Positions 52,343-61,122 of a stretch of DNA of 64,000 nucleotides are shown in pieces. The notes under the pieces were generated by a model. The model did not search any database and was not told the DNA's origin. It saw only the letters and a program-made list of their open reading frames with translations. The translations under genes were made by a program, and so were the position numbers. The stretch is taken from positions 1 through 64,000 of the forward strand of contig NZ_CADCVZ010000030.1 of assembly GCF_902806265.1 (NCBI RefSeq). The letters run 5' to 3'. Numbering within the stretch: the first letter of the stretch is position 1; the number at the start of each line of letters is the position of its first letter. This DNA is from an uncultured Sphingomonas sp. (lineage in GTDB: Bacteria; Pseudomonadota; Alphaproteobacteria; Sphingomonadales; Sphingomonadaceae).

Positions 52343-52942
52343 TTAGAGGGCGCTTCCTTCGATGTCGGACTCGCGCCCTTGGCTGCGCTCGATCTCGATG
52401 TCCGTGGTGCCCGGGTCCTCGCCCTGGCCCATTGTGTCGTCCTGCAGCGCGCCCTGGCCTTGATCAGCAAAGTCCTGATCATCGTCATCCTGCGTCTGCA
52501 GATAGTCGCTGCTGGTGTCGGAGGAGGAGCCGACAAAGCCGCTGCCGCTCTGACCGCCCGACCGGGTTTCGGCCGAGCCGCCGTAGCCGCCACCGGCCGT
52601 GCCGAGGGGCATGCCGTCTCCCGTGTCGTTGCCGTTGCCAGCTTGACCCATGTCGGCCTCCTGGCCGAGGTCGGTGCTGTTCTGGCTCTGGCTCATGGCC
52701 TCGGCCTGGCCGCTGTTGCCGTAGCTCGCCTGGCCCGTCGAGAAGTCGGCGGGGCTGCTGCCGGAGGACTGCGCCGTGCCGGAGCCGGTACTGCTGTCGT
52801 TGCCGCCGCTCGGCTGCGCGTTCTGCTGCTGCGCTTGCGGTTGCTGGCCCTGCTGCTGCCCTTGCGGCTGCTGGTTCTGCTGATCAGTTTCTTGATCGCG
52901 ACCATAGCCCTGCTGGCCGGTTAGGTTGTTGTCCTGGTTCAC
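52343..52942 (-). CDS. Gln/Ser/Gly-rich disordered hypothetical protein
   Basis: A 199-residue hydrophilic protein: the first 45 residues are Gln-rich (QQNQQPQGQQQGQQPQAQQQN), the middle Gly/Ser-rich (GGYGGSAETRSGGQSGSG), the end acidic (DDDDQDFAD, DIEIERSQGRESDIEG). No signal, helix or domain is recognised. It opens with GGAG before the ATG. Such proteins in sphingomonads are annotated as hypothetical stress-related, but nothing in the sequence proves it. Confidence 0.75.
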   Translation of the reverse strand: MNQDNNLTGQQGYGRDQETDQQNQQPQGQQQGQQPQAQQQNAQPSGGNDSSTGSGTAQSSGSSPADFSTGQASYGNSGQAEAMSQSQNSTDLGQEADMGQAGNGNDTGDGMPLGTAGGGYGGSAETRSGGQSGSGFVGSSSDTSSDYLQTQDDDDQDFADQGQGALQDDTMGQGEDPGTTDIEIERSQGRESDIEGSAL

Positions 52943-53063
52943 TTCGATCTCCTCGCATTGCCCATGCTCTCAGCGGAACAACGGAAGGGAGGAAGGTCGC
53001 GTTCCGCAACTTACGGAGCGGAAACGACCAAGGCGGGCAGTTGCGACGAACGGAGACGCAGAA

Positions 53064-53088
53064 GGCCGCCGGATCGCTCCGGCGGCCC
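53064..53088 (-). terminator. Hairpin after the rpsF-rpsR-rplI operon
   Basis: GGCCGCCGG and CCGGCGGCC pair around a short AGCGAT loop, 45 bases past the rplI stop codon; on the minus strand TTCTGCG follows, a weak T-tail. Confidence 0.65.
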
Positions 53089-53131
53089 CTTGCAAGTACA
53101 ACTGAATTCCAGCGCGCGCCGGGGTATGTCG

Positions 53132-53734
53132 TCAGGCTTCGGTTGTCTCACCCTCGGCCGGAGCGGCGGGCGCGTCCGCGGTCGCACCGGGCTCGGCATT
53201 GGGATCATAGGCCTCGGTGAAGCCGGCGTTGTCGCGCTCGAACATCTGCGCCATGACGTCGACGCCCTGCGCCTGCAGCTCGGCTTCTTCCGGCGAACGG
53301 GCGACGTTGACCTTGACGGTCACCGCCACCTCGGGGTGCAACGCGATGCGGATCTCGTGCATGCCGATCGCCTTGATCGGACGGTCAAGCACGATCTGGC
53401 TCTTGCTCACCTTGGCGCCGTCCGCCTCCAGTGCGTCACCGATGTCGCGGGCGCTGACCGAGCCGTAGAGCTGGCCGGTGTTGGACGCCTGGCGGATGAG
53501 CTGCACGGTCTTGCCGTCCACGCCCTTGGACGAGGCTTCGGCCGCCGAGCGGCGCTCGGCGTTGTCCGACTCGATCCGCGCGCGGTTGGCTTCGAAGACC
53601 TTGCGGTTGGCTTCATTGGCGCGGAGCGCCTTCTTGCGCGGGAGCAGGTAGTTGCGGGCGAAGCCGTTCTTGACGGTCACGACGTCGCCGATGCCGCCCA
53701 GCTTTTCGACGCGCTCTAGCAGGATAACTTCCAT
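53132..53734 (-). CDS. rplI: 50S ribosomal protein L9
   Basis: A 200-residue ribosomal protein. The N-terminal MEVILLERVEKLGGIGDVVTVKNGFARNYLLP is the L9 signature, followed by the long connecting helix and the C-terminal rRNA-binding domain. The C-terminal 45 residues (rich in Ala/Pro/Glu) extend past the usual 150, as in other sphingomonads. Last gene of the rpsF-rpsR-rplI operon. Confidence 0.97.
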   Translation of the reverse strand: MEVILLERVEKLGGIGDVVTVKNGFARNYLLPRKKALRANEANRKVFEANRARIESDNAERRSAAEASSKGVDGKTVQLIRQASNTGQLYGSVSARDIGDALEADGAKVSKSQIVLDRPIKAIGMHEIRIALHPEVAVTVKVNVARSPEEAELQAQGVDVMAQMFERDNAGFTEAYDPNAEPGATADAPAAPAEGETTEA

Positions 53735-53745
53735 GGGAGCGCTCC

Positions 53746-53970
53746 TTACTTCACGACATAGGGAAGCAGGCCGATGTGGCGGGCGCGCTTAATCGCCTTG
53801 GCCAGCTCACGCTGCTTCTTGGTGGATACCGCAGTGATGCGGCTGGGAACGATCTTGCCGCGCTCGGACACGAAGCCCTGGAGCAGGCGCACGTCCTTGT
53901 AGTCGATCTGCGGGGCGTCCTTGCCCGAGAAGGGGCAGGACTTGCGGCGGCGGAAGAATGCACGGGCCAT
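53746..53970 (-). CDS. rpsR: 30S ribosomal protein S18
   Basis: A 74-residue protein beginning [18 protein letters not shown], full-length, with [37 protein letters not shown] 53970 is used; a TTG one codon earlier is not needed. It lies between rpsF and rplI, both in the same operon. Confidence 0.97.
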   Translation of the reverse strand: MARAFFRRRKSCPFSGKDAPQIDYKDVRLLQGFVSERGKIVPSRITAVSTKKQRELAKAIKRARHIGLLPYVVK

Positions 53971-53973
53971 CAA

Positions 53974-54402
53974 TCAAGCCTCCACGTCTTCGCGGGGTGC
54001 GCGCTCGGCGCGGTCAGGACGGTCGCCGCGATCCGGGCGGTCGCCACGGTCTCCGCGGGGTCCCCGCTCGCGGTCGCGCTCCGAACGGCGCATCATCGCC
54101 GACGGGCCGGTCTCATGCTCGTCGACCCGGATGGTCATAAAGCGGATAACGTCTTCGTTGATGCCGGTCTGGCGCTCCAGCTCGGCCACCGCCGCGGCCG
54201 GCGCGTCGATGTCGAGCATGACGTAGTGCGCCTTACGGTTCTTGGCGATGCGGTAGGCGAGGCTGCGCAGGCCCCAGGTCTCGGTCTTGGCGACCTTGCC
54301 GCCGTTGTCGGTGATGATGGTAGTGGCGTTTTCCGCGAGCGCATCGACCTGGGCTTGAGCCAGATCCTGACGCGCAAGGAAAACATGCTCGTAGAGCGGC
54401 AT
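53974..54402 (-). CDS. rpsF: 30S ribosomal protein S6
   Basis: A 142-residue protein. [21 protein letters not shown] and [24 protein letters not shown] are the S6 core; the C-terminal 35 residues form a highly charged Arg/Asp repeat tail ([16 protein letters not shown]), common in alphaproteobacterial S6 proteins. First gene of the operon; the promoter lies in the 54403-54518 stretch upstream. Confidence 0.96.
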   Translation of the reverse strand: MPLYEHVFLARQDLAQAQVDALAENATTIITDNGGKVAKTETWGLRSLAYRIAKNRKAHYVMLDIDAPAAAVAELERQTGINEDVIRFMTIRVDEHETGPSAMMRRSERDRERGPRGDRGDRPDRGDRPDRAERAPREDVEA

Positions 54403-54518
54403 GCTTGTCTCACATGTTGGCCGATCGCTGGCGCCGCACCATGCGGTCGCCCCTCCGGCTGTCGTCGCTATGCTGAGCCAGGGTAAGGCAGCGTGCCTGA
54501 CCCGAGCTGCGAGCGCCT

Positions 54519-54758
54519 ATGCCGCAGGAGCCGGCTTTTTGCAAGAACGGCCATGGAGGCACCGGGTTGAAGGCTTGCTTCGATGGCCGCGAATGGCAGT
54601 TCGGGATCGTAGCCGCAGGTGAGTTGCGGATCGGCGGGGAACGGGTGGTGTCTGCGAGGCGACCTGCGATTGCACGCCCGGTCGGAGGGAATCTGGTCGA
54701 CGCGGAAGCACGGACGGCGCTTCTCGGCATCTTGGCGGCGCTCGAAAGCCATGGCTGA
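54519..54758 (+). CDS. Possible small protein, 79 residues
   Basis: An open frame in the gene-poor 54403-54893 stretch. It has a start ATG without a strong ribosome site and no recognised domain, but PAIARPVGGNLVDAEARTALLGILAALESHG at the C-terminus has a protein-like helical pattern. I keep it as a low-confidence gene. The rest of the 54403-54893 stretch shows only promoter-like sequence for rpsF and the barrel gene. Confidence 0.35.
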   Translation: MPQEPAFCKNGHGGTGLKACFDGREWQFGIVAAGELRIGGERVVSARRPAIARPVGGNLVDAEARTALLGILAALESHG

Positions 54759-54893
54759 TCGCTAGGAGCTAGCCGTCATGATCCGAGTGTATCGTTCTCC
54801 GCGGCGGTTGGGTCGGTTTACGATTTCCCCTTCCTGAGCGCCTGCCGGCCGACTATGACGCGGAGGCTTTCTGGCTCGAAGGAAGGGGCACCC

Positions 54894-55730
54894 ATGCGGA
54901 AGCTACTAGTAGTGGCAATTGCTGCGTCGACAGCGACAACACCTGCTCTGGCGCGCGATGGCGTGGGTTATGTCGGGATCGAGGGCGGCCTCATGAAAGT
55001 CGAGGACATCGAGTTCGATTTCGAGGACGATGCCGACTCCATTGACAACCTTTTCGGCGTCGATGTGAAGACTGGTTTTGACGTCGCCTTCGTCGGCGGT
55101 CATGATTTCGGGACGATCCGGGTCGAAGGCGAAGTTGGTTACAAGCGCGCTTCGCTGGACGAAGTGCGAGTTGACCAGAGCGTCATCCCGGCAAGCAATC
55201 TCGAAGCCGATGGCCGTGCCAGAGTCCTCTCGGGGATGGTCAACCTCCTGCTGGACTTCGGCGCCGACAACGGTCTGAGCGGCTTTGTCGGAGGTGGTGC
55301 AGGCATCGCTAGAGTTAAGATGCGGGGAGACCTTAGCGGCACCGGCACCGGCGGGATCGGAGTTTCGGACCTTGGTTTCTCGGGCAGCGATCGGGGCTTC
55401 GCTTGGCAGGGCGTGGCCGGCGTCCGCACGGCCGTCACCGGCAACATCGACCTTGGCCTCAAGTACCGCTTCTTCAATACCAAGTTCGAGCTTGAAGGCG
55501 GAGGTGAGCAACTTAGCGACCGGTTTCGCTCGCATGCGTTGCTGGCCAGCCTGACCTACAACTTTGCGGCTCCACCAGCGCCGCCACCGGCACCCGCACC
55601 GCCGCCTCCCCCACCTCCACCTCCCGCAACCCAGACATGTCCGGATGGGTCAGTGATCTTGGCGACCGACTCTTGCCCCGTGCCGCCTTCGCCACCGCCG
55701 CCGCCGCCACCCGCTCCCGAGCGAGGTTGA
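54894..55730 (+). CDS. Outer-membrane beta-barrel protein with Pro-rich C-terminal tail
   Basis: A 278-residue protein with a signal peptide (VAIAASTATTPALA). About eight amphipathic strands fill residues 20-220 (VGYVGIEGGLMKVEDIEF, FVGGHDFGTIRVEGEVGYKRAS, FVGGGAGIARVKM, LGLKYRFFNTKFELEG, LLASLTYNFAA), ending with the aromatic strand YNF. After it come Pro/Ala runs and TCPDGSVILATDSCP with two cysteines, a tail seen in sphingomonad OmpA-like proteins, but here no peptidoglycan-binding OmpA domain follows. AAGGAAGGGG precedes ATG 54894. Confidence 0.85.
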   Translation: MRKLLVVAIAASTATTPALARDGVGYVGIEGGLMKVEDIEFDFEDDADSIDNLFGVDVKTGFDVAFVGGHDFGTIRVEGEVGYKRASLDEVRVDQSVIPASNLEADGRARVLSGMVNLLLDFGADNGLSGFVGGGAGIARVKMRGDLSGTGTGGIGVSDLGFSGSDRGFAWQGVAGVRTAVTGNIDLGLKYRFFNTKFELEGGGEQLSDRFRSHALLASLTYNFAAPPAPPPAPAPPPPPPPPPATQTCPDGSVILATDSCPVPPSPPPPPPPAPERG

Positions 55731-55830
55731 GTTTCCGAACGGCGCCGGGCTGCGAGTCACTGACCGCCCTGAACAGGGCTCGGTAGGCTCGCACCTGCTC
55801 GACGTTGAACACCTCCAACGCTAGGCGGGT

Positions 55831-56865
55831 ATGATGCACCGCCCACTTCGCCTGACCTGCAGCACGGACGCACTGATTGCGAATTGGCGGGCGCTTGCCG
55901 GGCGGGCTGGTGTCGCCTGTGGCGCAGCAATCAAGGCTGATGGCTACGGATTGGGAGCTCGGCCGGTTTTCGACGCGCTCTACGCCGCGGGTTGCCGTGA
56001 TTTCTTCTTGTCCACGTGGTGGGAAGTTGGCGAGCTCGGGACGGTGCCGCCCGACGCGTTCGTTTCGGTCCTCCACGGCCTTGGTCCCGACGACGTTGCG
56101 GCAGCGCTGCTGTGGACGAACGTCCGACCAGTCTTAAATAGTGCCAGGCAAGCGCAGCGCTGGAAGCAGATCGCTCCTGAGCGCGAATGCGATGTGATGA
56201 TCGATACCGGGATGAACCGGCTCGGCCTTCGGCAGGAGGAAGCGTCCGCTCTGACCGGCTTAAACATCCATACCTTGCATAGCCATCTCGCGTGCGCGGA
56301 TGAAGATCATGATCTCAATCAGCTTCAGCTGGAGCGCTTCCGATCCGCAGCAAGCGGCGTCGCAGCCAAGCGCTACAGCCTCGCCAATAGCGCAGGCATT
56401 TTCCTGGGTGGTGACTACAGCTTTGATTTGGTGAGACCCGGGCTGGCGCTATACGGGGGTTCGCCGCGGCCCGAAGCGCGCGAGTTGGTCCGACCCGTGG
56501 CTCGCCTCGAAGCGCAGGTCGTCCAGCGACGTGTGATCCGTGAAGGAGAGAGCTGCGGCTACGGCGGGCGGTTCGTCGCGCAAGCCGATACGGAGGTGGC
56601 CATTGTCAACCTCGGCTATGCCGATGGCTATTGGCGCGGGTTCTCGGAGTGCGGCAAGGCGGACATGGGGGGCATCGACCTGCCGGTACTTGGGCGCGTT
56701 TCGATGGACCTAGTGGCGCTTGGCTGTGACGACGCGCCCGAGCTGGCGGAGGGCGACTGGGCTTCGCTGCACTTCGGGCTGGAAGAAGCCGCTGCAGCGT
56801 CGGGCATGTCGCAATACGAGCTGCTGACGGGACTAGGCCGGAGGTTCGAGCGGCTCTGGCACTAG
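55831..56865 (+). CDS. alr: Alanine racemase
   Basis: A 344-residue PLP enzyme giving D-alanine for peptidoglycan. The PLP lysine is K35 in AIKADGYGLG, the catalytic Tyr lies in SCGYGGRFVAQ, and NLGYADGYWRGF and VLGRVSMDL are the C-terminal barrel motifs. About 30 residues shorter than many Alr proteins at the N-terminus. The 3' end overlaps nth by 33 bases tail to tail. GC looks lower than in neighbouring genes. Confidence 0.93.
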   Translation: MMHRPLRLTCSTDALIANWRALAGRAGVACGAAIKADGYGLGARPVFDALYAAGCRDFFLSTWWEVGELGTVPPDAFVSVLHGLGPDDVAAALLWTNVRPVLNSARQAQRWKQIAPERECDVMIDTGMNRLGLRQEEASALTGLNIHTLHSHLACADEDHDLNQLQLERFRSAASGVAAKRYSLANSAGIFLGGDYSFDLVRPGLALYGGSPRPEARELVRPVARLEAQVVQRRVIREGESCGYGGRFVAQADTEVAIVNLGYADGYWRGFSECGKADMGGIDLPVLGRVSMDLVALGCDDAPELAEGDWASLHFGLEEAAAASGMSQYELLTGLGRRFERLWH

Positions 56866-57507
56866 CCCCTTCGGCGGGGTTGTCTTGGGTTGGTACCGGC
56901 ATAGATCAACGACCGGGCAGCGCCAACACTCCGGCTTTCTTGCTTTGCAGATGTATCGGCCGTGCAGGATCAGCCAATGGTGAGCATGTTGGCGGAACGG
57001 CTGGGGTGTGGCCTTCAACAGCTTCAGTTCTACCTCCAGCGGCGTCTTTCCAGGTGCCAGTCCCGTGCGATTGCCGACCCTGAACACATGAGTGTCGACG
57101 GCGATCGCCGGTTCGTCAAAAGCGATGTTCAGGACGACGTTGGCAGTTTTCCGCCCGACACCGGGCAAGCGCTCCAGCGCATCGCGATCCGGCGGCACCT
57201 GCCCGCCATGTTCTTCAACGAGCTGCCTGGCCATGGCGATGACGTTCTTGGCCTTAGTGTTGAACAAGCCGATCGTCTTGATGAGCTCGCGGACCCGGTC
57301 CTCGCCGAGCGCCAGCATCTTCTCGGGCGTGTCGGCAAGATCGAACAGCGGGGGTGTCGCCTGGTTCACGCTGGCATCGGTCGCTTGGGCAGACAAGGCA
57401 ACCGCAACCAGCAGCGTATAAGGATTGACCCAGTCGAGTTCACCTTGCGGCGCCGGATCGAGTTCAGCCAGCCGCCGGAAGAACTCGGAAACCTCGGCTC
57501 GTTTCAC
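56833..57507 (-). CDS. nth: Endonuclease III
   Basis: A 224-residue DNA glycosylase/AP lyase removing oxidised pyrimidines. The helix-hairpin-helix LPGVGRKTANVVLN (catalytic Lys in this motif) and VDTHVFRVGNR (catalytic Asp) are present, and the 4Fe-4S cluster loop C-x6-C-x2-C-x5-C lies near the C-terminus. Its start overlaps the dapB stop by four bases; it is the last gene of a DUF72-dapB-nth unit. Confidence 0.96.
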   Translation of the reverse strand: MKRAEVSEFFRRLAELDPAPQGELDWVNPYTLLVAVALSAQATDASVNQATPPLFDLADTPEKMLALGEDRVRELIKTIGLFNTKAKNVIAMARQLVEEHGGQVPPDRDALERLPGVGRKTANVVLNIAFDEPAIAVDTHVFRVGNRTGLAPGKTPLEVELKLLKATPQPFRQHAHHWLILHGRYICKARKPECWRCPVVDLCRYQPKTTPPKGLVPEPLEPPA

Positions 57508-58214
57508 GGACCAGCGATCACGTCGTGCATGCCGTAGAGACCCGGTGACCGGCGGTGCAGGAAGCGGGCGGCAGCGAGCGCGCCCCGGGCGAAAATCATC
57601 CGGCTCTCGGCGCGGTGCGAGAGGACCAGACGCTCTTGCGGCCCGGCGAAGACCACGTCGTGATCGCCCACGACGGTTCCTCCGCGTAGTGCGGCAAAGC
57701 CGATCGCACCCTCCTGCCGCTTCAGCCCGGTTCCTTGTCGGCCGGCTTCCATCTGAAGCGGGCGCTGCCGGCCCCTAGCCGCGGCCTCACCGAGCGCGAA
57801 GGCCGTTCCCGACGGCGCATCCGCCTTCATACGGTGGTGCATTTCCACCACCTCGATGTCCCACTCGACCTCCAGCGCAGCCGCGGCGCGCTCCACCAGG
57901 TCCTGCAGCACGGCCACGCCGAGCGAAGTATTCGCCGCGCGCAGTACCGCGACTTCGCGAGCTGCCTCTGCAATCCTTCGCTCCGCGAGATCGTCGAGTC
58001 CGGTCGTCCCGACCAGGATCGGAACGGCTGCGGTGGCAGCCCGCTGAAGGCTCGCACTCAGTGCCTGGGGCGCGGAGAAGTCGACGATAACGTCGCCGCT
58101 GTCCTGGTCCAAAGCGAAGCGCCTGTCCTCCTCTACTGCGGCAGCGATCGCCCGTCCCATCCGGCCTTCCGGCGCGATCAATGTAAGCCGGATTGGCTGG
58201 TCTTCGGTGCGCAT
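57504..58214 (-). CDS. dapB: 4-Hydroxy-tetrahydrodipicolinate reductase
   Basis: A 236-residue NAD(P)H-dependent enzyme of the diaminopimelate/lysine pathway. The nucleotide-binding loop is APEGRMGRAI and VVEMHHRMKADAPSGTAFALGEAAA carries the catalytic His pair, Lys and GT. At 236 residues it is a short version (E. coli 273). The C-terminal dimer strand HDVVFAGPQERLVLSHRAESRMIFARGAL is standard. Middle gene of the DUF72-dapB-nth unit. Confidence 0.95.
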   Translation of the reverse strand: MRTEDQPIRLTLIAPEGRMGRAIAAAVEEDRRFALDQDSGDVIVDFSAPQALSASLQRAATAAVPILVGTTGLDDLAERRIAEAAREVAVLRAANTSLGVAVLQDLVERAAAALEVEWDIEVVEMHHRMKADAPSGTAFALGEAAARGRQRPLQMEAGRQGTGLKRQEGAIGFAALRGGTVVGDHDVVFAGPQERLVLSHRAESRMIFARGALAAARFLHRRSPGLYGMHDVIAGP

Positions 58215-58235
58215 GACTGGCTGATGGCGCAGCGT

Positions 58236-59000
58236 TCAAGCCCGCGCAATGCCGAGCCGCTGCTGTAGTGCGATGGCGGCTGCGGGAGCCCGCACCTTGG
58301 CCCCATTTATCATGAAGATGTACGCTTCGCGGCCGTCGACCTGCCACCGCCGTGCCCGCTCAGCGAAGCCATCAAGGTCGTGCGCTTCATACCCGGTCCC
58401 CACCTCTTCCCGCATCCGCTGCAGTCGCGCATATGCGAAGTCCGCAGTCTCCACATCGATGCAAGGGAACTCGTCAGCGTCATCGAACACAACGGCGATA
58501 TTGCGATCTCGGCAGAGGGCGAAAAAGGCTTCGTCACGGAAGCTCTCATGGCGCGGTTCGATAACGTGGCGCAGCGGAAGGCCGTCGAGTTGCTCCGGCA
58601 GAAGCTCGATAAACCGGGCGATATCCTCCCGATCGAAGGTCCGCCTCGCCGCAAACATCCAGAGGATCGGACCGAGCTTCGGGCCAAGCGCCACCAAACC
58701 TTGATCCATGAAACTTGCGATGCCTTCGCCTGCTTCAGCCAACCTGGTCCTCGTTACGCAAATCCGGCTAGCCTTAACGGCGAACTGAAATCCTTCCGGC
58801 GCCATAGCCGCCCAGCTTTGCCAAGTCTTGAGGCTCTGCCGGCCATAGAAGGTTCCATTGATCTCAATCGCTCCTAAGCTGTGCGAAGCGAACTCGAGTT
58901 CGCGCGATTGCGGCAGCTTGGGCGGAAAGAAGGTGCCGCGCCACGGGGCGTAGCTCCACCCACCTATGCCGACGCGGATCCTGCCCTCGCTCATCAACAT
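58236..59000 (-). CDS. DUF72 domain-containing protein
   Basis: A 254-residue TIM-barrel-like protein. VGIGGWSYAPWRGTFFPPKL, LEFASHSLGAIEINGTFY, FQFAVKASRICVTRTRL and YIFMINGAKVRAPAAA are the conserved blocks of DUF72 (YecE-like). No enzymatic activity is established. First gene of a unit with dapB, 21 bases apart. ATG choices at 59000 and 58994 are equivalent. Confidence 0.9.
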   Translation of the reverse strand: MLMSEGRIRVGIGGWSYAPWRGTFFPPKLPQSRELEFASHSLGAIEINGTFYGRQSLKTWQSWAAMAPEGFQFAVKASRICVTRTRLAEAGEGIASFMDQGLVALGPKLGPILWMFAARRTFDREDIARFIELLPEQLDGLPLRHVIEPRHESFRDEAFFALCRDRNIAVVFDDADEFPCIDVETADFAYARLQRMREEVGTGYEAHDLDGFAERARRWQVDGREAYIFMINGAKVRAPAAAIALQQRLGIARA

Positions 59001-59065
59001 GGTCCCTGTTGCCGAATCCGCGAATGCGTCGCCTACCTCAACGGTTCCGGAAGTCGCTTCAGCGC

Positions 59066-59464
59066 TCAGGCCTGCGGGAGGAAGCGCCCGACGATGTCCT
59101 TGGCCAGCCGAGCGGGCCTTCGCGATACGGCGTCAAGGCAGCACCAGGTGCTGTTGATCTCCGCAACCACTTCTTCGCCCCGCTTGATCACCGTCGTGAA
59201 CAGCGCGCGCGCACCCTGCACTTGCTCGGCAATCACATCGGCAACAACAATATCGTCAAGGAACGCCGGCCGGCGATAGCTAATCTCGTGCTTAAGCGCG
59301 ACCCACAGGTGGCGAGCCACCGCGTCGGCCGGGGCAATCTTCTCCCAATATTGCACCACCGCTTCCTGGACCCACTTCAGGTAGACGCTGTTGTTGACGT
59401 GACCCATATGGTCGATGTCGGCAGGTTCGATTCCGATTGCGTGGCGATACATTGCGAGTCCCAT
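59066..59464 (-). CDS. Acyl-CoA thioesterase (4-hydroxybenzoyl-CoA thioesterase fold)
   Basis: A 132-residue single hot-dog domain. IEPADIDHMGHVNNSVYLKWVQEAVVQYW is the catalytic helix with Asp/His, and ISYRRPAFLDDIVVADVIAEQVQGARALF the second block. It hydrolyses an acyl-CoA or aryl-CoA. The start is not marked by a clear ribosome site; ATG 59452 is an alternative. It runs opposite the sirtuin gene with a 51-base gap. Confidence 0.88.
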   Translation of the reverse strand: MGLAMYRHAIGIEPADIDHMGHVNNSVYLKWVQEAVVQYWEKIAPADAVARHLWVALKHEISYRRPAFLDDIVVADVIAEQVQGARALFTTVIKRGEEVVAEINSTWCCLDAVSRRPARLAKDIVGRFLPQA

Positions 59465-59515
59465 GCGGGCAGCGTGCTTGCTGCTGACAATGGTGTCAAC
59501 TGAATAGGTTAGCGA

Positions 59516-60232
59516 ATGGTTGCCGGTACGGAGCGTTCCCATGCGATCCTTGTACTCACGGGAGCGGGCGTATCGGCCGACAGCGGGGTCGCAACCTTCC
59601 GCGGCCCGGATGGCCTGTGGGAAGGGCACCGGGTGCAGGACGTGGCAACGCCTGAGGCCTTTCAACGCGATCCGGACCTCGTTCATGCCTTCTACGACGC
59701 GCGGCGCGCCAAGCTTGAAACCGTGCAGCCGAACGCCGCGCACGAGGCGCTGGCCCGGCTCGATGCCGAGTGGCCGGGCGAGCTGCTGATCGTCACTCAG
59801 AACGTAGACGATCTCCACGAGCGCGCCGGCGCCAGGCGCCTCCTCCACATGCACGGCGAGCTCAAGCTCGGCTGGTGCCTGGCGTGTGGCGAGCGGTTCG
59901 CCTGGGTACGGGAGATGGGCACCGCCGCGACTTGCCCGTCGTGCGGCGGGGTCGGGCAAGTCCGTCCTGACATCGTCTGGTTTGGCGAGATGCCCTACGA
60001 GATGGAGCCCATCGAAGAGGCCCTGCAGCGCTGCCACCTGTTTGTCTCCATCGGCACGTCCGGAGCCGTCTACCCGGCTGCCGGCTTCGTCCAGACCGCC
60101 CGTTATTACGGCGCCCGCTGTCTCGAAATGAACCTCGAGCCGAGCCAAGGAAGCATGTTCTTTCATGAGACCCGGCTCGGCCGCGCCGCCGAGCTGGTGC
60201 CCAGGTGGGTCGAGGAGTTACTCGGCGGCTAG
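59516..60232 (+). CDS. cobB: NAD-dependent protein deacylase (Sir2/CobB, class III)
   Basis: A 238-residue sirtuin. LTGAGVSADSGVATFRG binds NAD, TQNVDDLHERAG and HMHGEL hold the catalytic histidine, and two CxxC pairs (CLACG and CPSCG) bind zinc. FYDARRAKL has the Tyr-x-x-Arg pair that marks desuccinylase/demalonylase (SIRT5-like) activity as in E. coli CobB. Stop overlaps the convergent era by four bases. Confidence 0.95.
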   Translation: MVAGTERSHAILVLTGAGVSADSGVATFRGPDGLWEGHRVQDVATPEAFQRDPDLVHAFYDARRAKLETVQPNAAHEALARLDAEWPGELLIVTQNVDDLHERAGARRLLHMHGELKLGWCLACGERFAWVREMGTAATCPSCGGVGQVRPDIVWFGEMPYEMEPIEEALQRCHLFVSIGTSGAVYPAAGFVQTARYYGARCLEMNLEPSQGSMFFHETRLGRAAELVPRWVEELLGG

Positions 60233-61122
60233 TCCGACCACTCCAGCCCGATCTCCCGGTACAGGCCGCGGTCCTCCTCCCAGCGCGGGTTGACCTTGAC
60301 GTGCAGGAACAGGTGCACTTTGCGCCCGAGATGCTCGCCAATAGCCTGGCGCGCCGCGGCGCCGATGGCCTTGAGCTTGGCGCCGCCTTTGCCGAGCACG
60401 ATCGCCTTCTGGCTGTCCCGCTCGATCAGGATCTGCTGGTGGATGAGGGTCGAGCCGTCCTTGCGGTCCTCCCACTTCTCCGTTTCGACCGCCGATGCGT
60501 AGGGCAGCTCGGCATGGAGCTGTAGGTAGAGCTGCTCGCGGGTTAGCTCCGCCGCCACCATCCGGTCGGTCGCGTCGCTGAGCTGGTCCTCGGGGTAGTG
60601 CCATGGGCTCTCCGGCACCGCCCCGCCGAGGTGACGCTTGAGGTCGGGCACGCCATCGCCAGCGCTTGCCGACACCATGAATACCGCTTCGGGCTGCAAC
60701 CGCTCCGCCAGGCGAGCCGCGAGCACCAGCAGCTCCTCCTTGCGCGCGATATCGACCTTGTTGAGCACCAGGATCCTGGGCTCGGGCCGCCCTTCGACTC
60801 CCTGCAGCACGGCTTCCACCCGCTCGCCCACCTTGGCCGCCGCATCCACCACCAGCAGCACCCGGTCGGCGGCTTCCGCGCCTTCCCACGCCGCCTTGAC
60901 CATCGCCCGGTCGAGCCGCCGCCGCGGGTCGAAGATGCCGGGCGTGTCGACCAGCAGGATTTGGCTCTTGCCCTCGATCGCAATGCCCATCAGCCGCGCG
61001 CGGGTGGTCTGCGCCTTGGGGCTGACGATCGCCACCTTCTGGCCGATGAGTGCGTTCACCAGCGTCGACTTGCCGGCGTTGGGGGCGCCGAGCACCGCTA
61101 CCAAGCCGCAGCGTTCAGTCAT
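60229..61122 (-). CDS. era: GTPase Era
   Basis: A 297-residue essential GTPase assisting 16S rRNA 3' maturation and 30S assembly. GAPNAGKST is G1, DTPG G3 and NKVD G4; the C-terminal KH domain is seen in GKGGAKLKAIGAAARQAI. Overlaps rnc by eight bases; last gene of lepB-rnc-era. Confidence 0.97.
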   Translation of the reverse strand: MTERCGLVAVLGAPNAGKSTLVNALIGQKVAIVSPKAQTTRARLMGIAIEGKSQILLVDTPGIFDPRRRLDRAMVKAAWEGAEAADRVLLVVDAAAKVGERVEAVLQGVEGRPEPRILVLNKVDIARKEELLVLAARLAERLQPEAVFMVSASAGDGVPDLKRHLGGAVPESPWHYPEDQLSDATDRMVAAELTREQLYLQLHAELPYASAVETEKWEDRKDGSTLIHQQILIERDSQKAIVLGKGGAKLKAIGAAARQAIGEHLGRKVHLFLHVKVNPRWEEDRGLYREIGLEWSD

